Positions 1 to 6,064 of a stretch of 6,477 nt of DNA are shown in pieces. The notes below the pieces were generated by a model. It did not search any database, was not told the origin of the DNA, and saw only the letters and a list, made by a program, of their open reading frames with translations. A program made the translations under genes and the position numbers. Source of the DNA: Candidatus Gottesmanbacteria bacterium RIFCSPLOWO2_01_FULL_49_10 (GTDB taxonomy: Bacteria > Patescibacteriota > Microgenomatia > UBA10105 > UBA927); NCBI GenBank assembly GCA_001781025.1, contig MFJZ01000025.1, forward strand, positions 1-6,477, read 5' to 3'. The number at the start of each line of letters is the position of its first letter. Position 1 is the stretch's first letter.

Positions 1-560
1 CAACCATCTTCCGGCGGGGGGATGTTGCAAGTATCATTTTGAACGCAAGGAGGCATTGGCTGGCATCCGGGGGGGACTGGTGCGTGCGTCGGCAGCGGAC
101 CCGTTTCCGGATTGAGTATTTCATCACCCGAATCGTCCACTATGGTCCCATCCTGACTTGACGTATCGGTCCAATCGCCTACTCCAGCTTCATCAGACGT
201 TCCCAGTACCGAAATCCCGGGGACGAGTGAAAGGGCAACCTTGACGTATTTATTGCCGGTGGGAAGAGATGTCTTGACCACATCATGGCGAACAATGCCT
301 CCGGTGGCTGCCGGGAACTGAGCAGTCAACAATCCGGTCATGGAGGCGACGATGGTCTTTCCTTCTCCAACCCATCCTTCCGCTGACTCTTTAAACTCCC
401 AATTTTTGTATATGAATTCGGTCAGCGCTGCCTTGGAGCGTCCTTCCGTATTTTTATTAAGCGCAAGCCATCCGAGAGCCAGAGCAATGATGCCAACCGT
501 ACCGATAAGAACCATCCGCATTATGGTACCAAGACGTGGTTTTTTATAGCCTGTATTCAT
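1..560 (-). CDS. Membrane-anchored protein with beta-sandwich (carbohydrate-binding-like) domain, 3' end beyond the window
   Basis: Reading leftward from an ATG at 560 gives 186 uninterrupted codons to the window edge, so the C-terminus is missing. Residues 1-13 are basic (YKKPR), and residues 14-34 form one hydrophobic segment (MRMVLIGTVGIIALALGWLA) that looks like a signal anchor, placing the rest outside the cytoplasm. About residues 48-125 have the pattern of a beta-sandwich module: a WEF motif, then AEGW, a TGLLTAQF strand, and a KYVKVALSLV strand. This resembles the WEF...EGW repeats of bacterial jelly-roll or carbohydrate-binding-like domains; that is recalled resemblance, not a search result. 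The tail from about 150 is acidic, then rich in Pro and Cys (PPGC, MPPC, DTCNIPPP), like a linker. It is transcribed away from the protease gene. No Shine-Dalgarno is visible; ATGs at 521 and 515 are alternative starts that would remove the basic N-terminus. The reading frame is secure, the function unknown. Confidence 0.8.
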   Translation of the reverse strand, partial: MNTGYKKPRLGTIMRMVLIGTVGIIALALGWLALNKNTEGRSKAALTEFIYKNWEFKESAEGWVGEGKTIVASMTGLLTAQFPAATGGIVRHDVVKTSLPTGNKYVKVALSLVPGISVLGTSDEAGVGDWTDTSSQDGTIVDDSGDEILNPETGPLPTHAPVPPGCQPMPPCVQNDTCNIPPPEDG

Positions 561-564
561 AATT

Positions 565-603
565 GAATAATTTTATAATTCTCTAAATCATTACGAAAGT
601 CAA
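565..603 (-). promoter_or_regulatory. Candidate promoter for the left minus-strand gene
   Basis: On the minus strand TTGACT (603-598) resembles a -35 box and TATAAA (577-572) resembles a -10 box, but they are 20 bases apart, wider than the usual 16-18. The predicted transcript would start about five bases before the ATG at 560, making it almost leaderless, consistent with the lack of a Shine-Dalgarno sequence. This is pattern matching in an AT-rich stretch, so confidence is low. Confidence 0.3.
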
Positions 604-616
604 GTCCCTATCTCTA

Positions 617-645
617 TTGACATGGTATCATTTTATTTTTACTAT
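617..645 (+). promoter_or_regulatory. Candidate promoter for the S8 protease gene
   Basis: A perfect TTGACA (617-622) is followed after 17 bases by TACTAT (640-645), a 4/6 match to the -10 consensus; an overlapping TATAAC at 643-648 is a better hexamer but sits at a 20-base spacing. Transcription would begin near 652. The -35 box overlaps the ATG at 622, so if this promoter is used, that ATG is not in the mRNA and the next in-frame ATG at 655 becomes the start. This is why the protease is annotated from 655. Confidence 0.45.
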
Positions 646-654
646 AACGATTGC

Positions 655-3600
655 ATGGTTTACCTAGTAACGGGAAATCCAGGCAAACGCACAATAGCGA
701 GTACTCCTCATCCTTCCTATCAACGCATTGTAGGAAAGATTCTTTTTCTCTTTTTCACCTTACTTGGAATCTTTGGTGTCGGAGCAATTGGTTTTACCAA
801 ACCGATAGAGCAACCCAGCGCTTCTTCCGTCGTCGTTGATCGGGAAATTCTTGGGAAGCTTGAGCCCCAAAAAGTCGGTGCCGCAGGAAACACGGTAGAT
901 GCACTCGTCATACTGACGCGGCCACTCGTCAAACAAAAAGTCTCTGCCCGAAGTCGTGCTGCCAGAGCCGCGGAGCGAACAAACTATGTGTCAGAACTTA
1001 AACGAGAAACCGACGCCTCGCAGCAACGGGTATTATCTCTTCTATCTGGAGATATATCAGCCCGAGATATAGTCGTAAACACACGTTTTTGGGTAGATAA
1101 TATACTCCATGTGCAACTTACGAAATCCGGACTTGATCATCTGGTTACCATCCCCGGAGTAGTACGCATCATTGCAAACAGTAAAATAACGATCCCCAAA
1201 CCCAGCTCATCAAGTATCGCCAGTAGTACGCCGGAATGGAATATCGCAAAAATTGAAGCAGACAAAGTCTGGAATGAATTGGGGGTAACGGGTACGAATG
1301 TCGTCGTTGCAAATCTGGATACCGGAGTCAATTGGACCCATCCGGCGCTTAAGTCTCACTATCGCGGATGGGACGGAACGAACGCAAGTCACGCGTACAA
1401 TTGGTTTGATGTGATAGCCAATGCACCAGAGCCCTATGACGATATGAACCCGATCTATCACGGCACGCATACGATGGGGACGATGATAGGATCTGATGGT
1501 AGCACTAACCAAATAGGTGTTGCTCCCGGAGCTACATGGATGGCAGCAAAGTTTTTAGATTCCACCGGCACCGGGTCGTTTAGTGGCGCTATCGCCGCGT
1601 TTCAATGGTTTATGGCTCCGACCAAACCGGACGGGTCCGATCCGGATCCGACCAAGGCTCCGGATATCATCAATAATTCCTGGGTAGCCTCCAGTTGTAG
1701 TGTTGCCAGCGCACTGCGGGGCTCCATACAATCCTTGCGCGCCGCCGGTATCGTACCGGTCTTTGCCATCGGTAATAGTGGACCTGATGCCGGATCAGCG
1801 GCATCTCCGGGCGACTTCCCCGAGTCTCTTGGCGTCGGAGCAACTGATGCCAGTGACGCCATTGCCGCATTTTCCAGCCGCGGACCCTCCTGCTTTGGAG
1901 AGATCAAACCGGAAGTATCTGCTCCCGGGGTAAGTATACGCTCAAGCTCGGGAACAGGTGACTATCAAGTATTAAGCGGCACGTCCATGGCAGCCCCTCA
2001 TGTTGCCGGAACGCTCGCCCTCGTGCTTTCGGCCAAACCGGACGTATCAGTAGACCTTGCTGAAACCATTCTCCAATCGACGGCAAAAGATTTAGGCGCC
2101 TTTGGCAAGGATAACGCCTACGGCGCGGGGCGCATCAACGCGTTTCAGGCGGTGCTTGCGGCAAGTCAGAGTGGGGCGCTACGCGGGACGGTTACTGATA
2201 GTCAGACATCTGCCCCCATCGCACAGTCACGCATTGACGTATTGGCAACGGGCGCTCTCCCGGACTATACCTACTCGACTATGACCGATAGCAACGGATT
2301 CTATGAATTTCCCATTCTGCCTGCTACATCTTACACAATCACTGCATCCGGTTTTGGGTATGTGACGGGGCAATTTCCTGTCACAATACCGAACAATCAG
2401 ACGGTTACGCAAGATATTGTCCTTACCAAAGCTCCTGCATACACCATTTCCGGAACGGTCACAGGATCAGGCAATCCGGTTTCCGGTGCAACATTGTCTC
2501 TGATCAATACGCCTATTCCGTCTGTCGTGACGGGGGGTGGTGGTACATATGCGATTCCCAATGTGCCGTCGGGCACATATACCATGACCGTTTCGGCCGC
2601 CGGGTACGTGTCCCAAAGCCTATCCATCGCCGTTTTAGGCAATACCACGCGCAACATCGTTCTTTCCCCTATCCCAACGATCCCGCTTGCTCAAAATTTT
2701 GAATCAGGATTAGGCAGTTGGACGGCAACCGGCATGTGGCACGTTGAGAATGCCCCAAGTGCGTGCGCGAATGCGTATGAAGGCACGGCGTCGGCGTACT
2801 TTGGCAAAACAGGGGTATGTAATTTTGATGATCCGGGAAAGCCGGTCAGCGGCGAGTTGACATCTGCGCTTTTTATCATTCCCAACACCCCAAATCCTGT
2901 TCACTTCAAATTTGCCAATTGGTATGAAACCGAACAAGCAGGTTTGTTCGATATGCGTTTCATTGAAATAAAAGAAATCGGCGCGACAGAATGGACACTT
3001 CTCAAAAAACCAATTAACGACCCGTTACGGACATGGAATATCGAGGATATCTCGCTTGATTCCTATAAAGGAAAAACTGTACAAGTCAGGTTTCGATTCG
3101 ATTCAGGAGATGAAGTATCCAATTCGCAGAAAGGATGGTATGTCGATACTATTTCTCTTTTCCAAGACGGCGCAGACCCCTCCATCTCCCAACAGGGACC
3201 GGCAACGGCACAGATCGGGCAAACCATCACCTATACCCTGACGTATCGAAATAACGGAACAGCTCCGGCGCAGGGTGTCGTGATTACGGACACCTGGACC
3301 GGTCCGGCAAGCGTGGTTTCCAAAGCTCTCAAGGTAACCACCCAGTCCATCACGATTCCCGTGGGGACATTAAATCCCGGGCAAAGTGGTACGGTCAATG
3401 TCCAGGTCCAGGTTTCTCCCACTGCTACCCGGGGACAAGTCATTACCAATACCGCGGTGATCTCCAGCACTTCTGGAGATGACAATATGGGAAATAACTC
3501 GTCTCGGTCCACAACCACGGTTGTTTCCGCTGAAATTGCCGTTGCCGGACAAGCGGTGATAGTCAAAAGAAGCATCTCCCACACCATAACCATTACCAAT

Positions 3601-3918
3601 ATCGGAGATCTACCGGCAGTTAATTCCCGGGCGACTCTTCGGGTGTCCGCACCATTTCGCTGGAGGTTTATTATACCACCGTCAGTTACGGGTGGGCAGG
3701 AGCTTGTGAGCGAAGAAATAGAAGCCTTTAAGGTCAAAGAATATCCCTACACTTTTGGCACCCTTGGTATAGGAGCCAAAAAGACCATCACGTTTACGGT
3801 TCGACCCCGCGTAGGAAGCAATGGTGTACTGACGGCGTACACGCAAGCAGCTACGGACAGCAAAGAAAGTTTTCTAAACAACAACACATTAACCCTTACA
3901 ACCACAGTGAAGCCCTAA
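655..3918 (+). CDS. Secreted multidomain subtilisin-like serine protease (peptidase S8, bacillopeptidase F-like)
   Basis: This encodes 1087 residues (1098 if the ATG at 622 is used). Residues 25-47 are a hydrophobic signal peptide or anchor without a clear cleavage site. Residues 81-178 resemble an I9-type inhibitory propeptide with an Arg/Ala/Glu-rich helical stretch. The catalytic domain spans about 195-504: Asp222 in NLDTGV, His269 in HGTHTMG, oxyanion Asn374 in AIGNSG and Ser444 in LSGTSMAAPHVAG, all the residues expected of an active subtilase. Beyond it come two carboxypeptidase-regulatory-like beta modules (509-592 and 597-672), a MAM- or jelly-roll-like domain (677-839, opening FESGLGSW), a DUF11/CARDB-like module (841-946) and a more divergent one (959-1087). 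The only cysteines are paired by domain: C348/C413 and C704/C722, possible disulfides. There is no C-terminal anchor or sorting motif. The role is presumably extracellular proteolysis; the substrate is unknown. Neither candidate start has a Shine-Dalgarno; 655 is preferred because of the promoter overlap and the AT-rich first 33 bases. Confidence 0.93.
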   Translation: MVYLVTGNPGKRTIASTPHPSYQRIVGKILFLFFTLLGIFGVGAIGFTKPIEQPSASSVVVDREILGKLEPQKVGAAGNTVDALVILTRPLVKQKVSARSRAARAAERTNYVSELKRETDASQQRVLSLLSGDISARDIVVNTRFWVDNILHVQLTKSGLDHLVTIPGVVRIIANSKITIPKPSSSSIASSTPEWNIAKIEADKVWNELGVTGTNVVVANLDTGVNWTHPALKSHYRGWDGTNASHAYNWFDVIANAPEPYDDMNPIYHGTHTMGTMIGSDGSTNQIGVAPGATWMAAKFLDSTGTGSFSGAIAAFQWFMAPTKPDGSDPDPTKAPDIINNSWVASSCSVASALRGSIQSLRAAGIVPVFAIGNSGPDAGSAASPGDFPESLGVGATDASDAIAAFSSRGPSCFGEIKPEVSAPGVSIRSSSGTGDYQVLSGTSMAAPHVAGTLALVLSAKPDVSVDLAETILQSTAKDLGAFGKDNAYGAGRINAFQAVLAASQSGALRGTVTDSQTSAPIAQSRIDVLATGALPDYTYSTMTDSNGFYEFPILPATSYTITASGFGYVTGQFPVTIPNNQTVTQDIVLTKAPAYTISGTVTGSGNPVSGATLSLINTPIPSVVTGGGGTYAIPNVPSGTYTMTVSAAGYVSQSLSIAVLGNTTRNIVLSPIPTIPLAQNFESGLGSWTATGMWHVENAPSACANAYEGTASAYFGKTGVCNFDDPGKPVSGELTSALFIIPNTPNPVHFKFANWYETEQAGLFDMRFIEIKEIGATEWTLLKKPINDPLRTWNIEDISLDSYKGKTVQVRFRFDSGDEVSNSQKGWYVDTISLFQDGADPSISQQGPATAQIGQTITYTLTYRNNGTAPAQGVVITDTWTGPASVVSKALKVTTQSITIPVGTLNPGQSGTVNVQVQVSPTATRGQVITNTAVISSTSGDDNMGNNSSRSTTTVVSAEIAVAGQAVIVKRSISHTITITNIGDLPAVNSRATLRVSAPFRWRFIIPPSVTGGQELVSEEIEAFKVKEYPYTFGTLGIGAKKTITFTVRPRVGSNGVLTAYTQAATDSKESFLNNNTLTLTTTVKP

Positions 3919-3973
3919 TTTCGATACCTCGTCTGCTCATCAAATGGTTCTTTGCTCTGGCTCGATTTCAACC

Positions 3974-4002
3974 TTGATGGGGAAACGAAAATACGGTTTA
4001 AT
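3974..4002 (+). promoter_or_regulatory. Candidate promoter for the Wzy-TPR gene
   Basis: TTGATG (3974-3979) and TTTAAT (3997-4002) match the -35 and -10 consensus at 4/6 and 5/6 positions with an ideal 17-base spacer. Transcription would start near 4009, giving a leader of about 15 bases before the ATG at 4024. The 105-base gap after the protease shows no clear hairpin terminator, so read-through from the protease is also possible. Confidence 0.4.
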
Positions 4003-4008
4003 GATGAC

Positions 4009-4013
4009 AGGTG
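4009..4013 (+). promoter_or_regulatory. Possible ribosome binding site deciding the start at 4024
   Basis: AGGTG lies 10 bases before the ATG at 4024 and is a partial Shine-Dalgarno match. The more upstream in-frame TTG at 3952 has no comparable site and lies ahead of the candidate promoter. It would also add 24 charged residues before the first membrane segment. Confidence 0.4.
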
Positions 4014-4023
4014 TACCAAACCC

Positions 4024-6045
4024 ATGAAAAATAATTCTTTGTACGAATACTTGCTTAGGTGGATTTTTATTATCTTTCTGTTCATCGCCCCGATCTTTTT
4101 CCTACCGGTAACCCAGGAATACTACGAGACGAGTAAGTGGTTCCTACTCTTGGGTGTTGCCATGGTAGCGCTTTTATTCTCTGCGCTGTCACTGGTCAAG
4201 TCTCATCGCCTAGCAATCGCCATGACTCCGGGTGCACTCGCCTTTGGCATACTTACGGCAAGCGCTCTTCTGAGTTTACTCTTTGCCTCGACAAACAAAA
4301 TCGAAGCGCTTATGAGCCCCATGGGTTTGGGAACGTTTGCGAGCCTTACGATACTTTCTCTTCTGGCTACAGCGGGGCTGAACGACTTTCATCGGCACGC
4401 CTTGCGCTGGGGGCTATTCTTGGGAGACGCTGTGTTGTCTCTCGTCGCCATCTACCAGCACCTGGGACTCGGAAAAATGATGTTCCCGAACGTCTCTCTC
4501 TTGTCAGACCCGCTTTGGACACCCGCCGGCACGTCACTTGCCCTTATCGGTGTGTTAACCATTATGCTTCCGCTTGTTCTACGGGAAATCCGGCACGAAT
4601 ACCAAAGCAAGGAGGATTGGCAGACGATAGTCTTAGTTGTCCTTGCGGTGATGTCACTGGGCGCCATAGCAGTAACGTCCTATCGGGTAGTGCCGCTTCT
4701 GCCCTCCTTGGTCCTTCCTTTAGGCATCAGCTGGACCGTGATGCTTGAGATGCTCAAAAATCTCCAGCAAGCCCTGGTCGGAGTCGGCGCCCAGAATTAT
4801 CTGACCGCATTCACTAGTGCCCGGCCGGTGACACTAAACGCGACAACACTCTGGAACACGCGCTTTACGGGAGCCGGAAGCTTTGCGCTGCACGAGGTAA
4901 CGACGATGGGGTTTATGGGAGTCATCGGTCTGGGCGCGATTGCCTGGCTCCTTTTGAAACTATGGATACAGGATGCCCGAACCACGACCCGCGCAACCCT
5001 CATCATCATATTCCTGACCATCATATTCCTTCCGCCAAATATGACGCTGATCGCAACAGTCGCCGGAGTAGTCCTCCTTCTGACACCACAATCCCCGCAA
5101 CAGTCCAAGTCACTCGTATTCCCAAGCAAAAGTGTCGCGTGGATCGTCGGAATTCTTTTGATTGCGATAACGGGAACGATGATCCTTGGTCTTGTCCGCG
5201 CGTATACGGCCGAGGTCATATTTGCAAATGGCCTCAAGTTCCTTGACCGCCGGGAAGGCACTCCGGCCTATACCCGCTTTATCCGTACACTCGAGCTTAA
5301 TGGGTACATCACCCGCTACCATATGACCTACAGTAAGACAAGCCTGGCCCTGGCCGACTCCATAAGTAAATCAGTCGGTAGCGACGCGACAGAAGGGTCC
5401 TCGAGCGCTTCGGGGGCCCTCCCTCCCAAAAAAGACCGGGAGATGGCGACCCAGCTCGTCCAACAAGCGATACGAGAGGCAAAGATCGCCGTCAACCTGG
5501 CGCCCAACTCGGTCCTTGCCTGGGAAAACCTGGCAGAAGTATATGGCGCGCTCACCGGTATCGCACGAGGGTCGGATAAGTTCGCGGTTGCCTCCTACCA
5601 GCGCGCAGTGCAGCTTGACCCCACGAATCCTCTCCTGCGGCTACGCCTGGGCGGCGCGTATGTGGGAAACGCTGACTTTGAACGTGCCCGTGACGCGTAC
5701 CGGACGGCAATAGCGTTGAAACCCGACTGGGCCAATGCCTACTACAATCTCGCGTTCGTCTATAGACAAGAGAAAGATTTTTATAACGCAGCAGTTGCGA
5801 CCAAACAGGCACAGTCCCTCGTTGATCCCGAAAGCGGGGATGCCGTACGGCTGGAAAATGAACTCATGGAGCTGCGGCAACTGTTGAGAAAAGAAGACGT
5901 TGAGAGGCTGGACTCAATCGCAACACAATCGGGAGCTCCAAAACAAGGAGACAGCTTTGACGAGCTTAACAGGCCATCTCAGCCTCTTACCCCATCCCTG
6001 CCACCCGCCGCCATCCCCCCGGAGACGGTACAACCGCAAAACTGA
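4024..6045 (+). CDS. O-antigen ligase/polymerase-like (Wzy superfamily) membrane protein with C-terminal TPR domain
   Basis: The product has 673 residues. About 12 hydrophobic segments lie between residues 13 and 392 (roughly 13-29, 39-57, 67-89, 101-119, 128-145, 168-187, 201-219, 222-241, 295-314, 324-338, 340-355, 371-392). The long loop at 242-294 carries GVGAQNYLTAF (253-263) and a conserved-looking His290 in SFALHEVTTMG; its position fits the Wzy_C region, the extracytoplasmic catalytic loop of O-antigen ligases and polymerases. A Ser/Gly-rich linker (about 440-480) leads to helical repeats. Three TPR-like units sit near 497-531, 535-568 (AYVGNADFERARDAYRTAIALKPD is the core) and 569-602. 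A Pro-rich tail ends the protein. Known relatives transfer or polymerise lipid-linked glycans; O-oligosaccharyltransferases of the PglL type can also carry TPRs, so protein glycosylation is an alternative. Topology is unresolved: 12 segments with the N-terminus inside would put the Wzy_C loop in the cytoplasm, so one segment is probably miscounted. The start was chosen from the ribosome site and promoter. Confidence 0.88.
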   Translation: MKNNSLYEYLLRWIFIIFLFIAPIFFLPVTQEYYETSKWFLLLGVAMVALLFSALSLVKSHRLAIAMTPGALAFGILTASALLSLLFASTNKIEALMSPMGLGTFASLTILSLLATAGLNDFHRHALRWGLFLGDAVLSLVAIYQHLGLGKMMFPNVSLLSDPLWTPAGTSLALIGVLTIMLPLVLREIRHEYQSKEDWQTIVLVVLAVMSLGAIAVTSYRVVPLLPSLVLPLGISWTVMLEMLKNLQQALVGVGAQNYLTAFTSARPVTLNATTLWNTRFTGAGSFALHEVTTMGFMGVIGLGAIAWLLLKLWIQDARTTTRATLIIIFLTIIFLPPNMTLIATVAGVVLLLTPQSPQQSKSLVFPSKSVAWIVGILLIAITGTMILGLVRAYTAEVIFANGLKFLDRREGTPAYTRFIRTLELNGYITRYHMTYSKTSLALADSISKSVGSDATEGSSSASGALPPKKDREMATQLVQQAIREAKIAVNLAPNSVLAWENLAEVYGALTGIARGSDKFAVASYQRAVQLDPTNPLLRLRLGGAYVGNADFERARDAYRTAIALKPDWANAYYNLAFVYRQEKDFYNAAVATKQAQSLVDPESGDAVRLENELMELRQLLRKEDVERLDSIATQSGAPKQGDSFDELNRPSQPLTPSLPPAAIPPETVQPQN

Positions 6046-6048
6046 CAA

Positions 6049-6064
6049 GACCTATCTATAGGTC
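6049..6064. terminator. Small palindromic hairpin between convergent genes, possible weak terminator
   Basis: GACCTATCTATAGGTC can form a 6-bp stem (GACCTA/TAGGTC) with a TCTA loop. It begins three bases after the TGA of the Wzy-TPR gene and contains the TAG (6052-6054) of the opposing gene. No U-tract follows on the plus strand; on the minus strand the sequence continues TTGTCAGTTTT, which is mildly T-rich. A bidirectional terminator is possible but the stem is short. Confidence 0.3.

Noticed and set aside
340..549. Plus-strand 69-codon open frame opposite the left gene.
   Set aside because: It lies antisense to the longer minus-strand frame, which has a membrane anchor and a domain-like pattern; its own product has no recognisable feature.
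574..579. Perfect TATAAT on the plus strand upstream of the protease.
   Set aside because: No -35-like hexamer lies 16-18 bases upstream, and the same bases overlap the TATAAA used for the opposite-strand promoter. The TTGACA-based promoter is better supported.
3231..3737. Minus-strand 168-codon open frame inside the protease gene.
   Set aside because: It is antisense to the DUF11-like modules; Thr/Val-rich coding sequence commonly leaves the opposite strand open, and no ribosome site or domain pattern supports it.
3952..4023. TTG-initiated 24-residue extension of the Wzy-TPR protein.
   Set aside because: It contains the candidate promoter, has no ribosome site and would place charged residues before the first membrane segment; the ATG at 4024 fits better.
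4797..5261. Minus-strand 154-codon open frame inside the Wzy-TPR gene.
   Set aside because: It is antisense to membrane helices of a well-supported protein and is Arg/Thr-rich with no recognisable fold.
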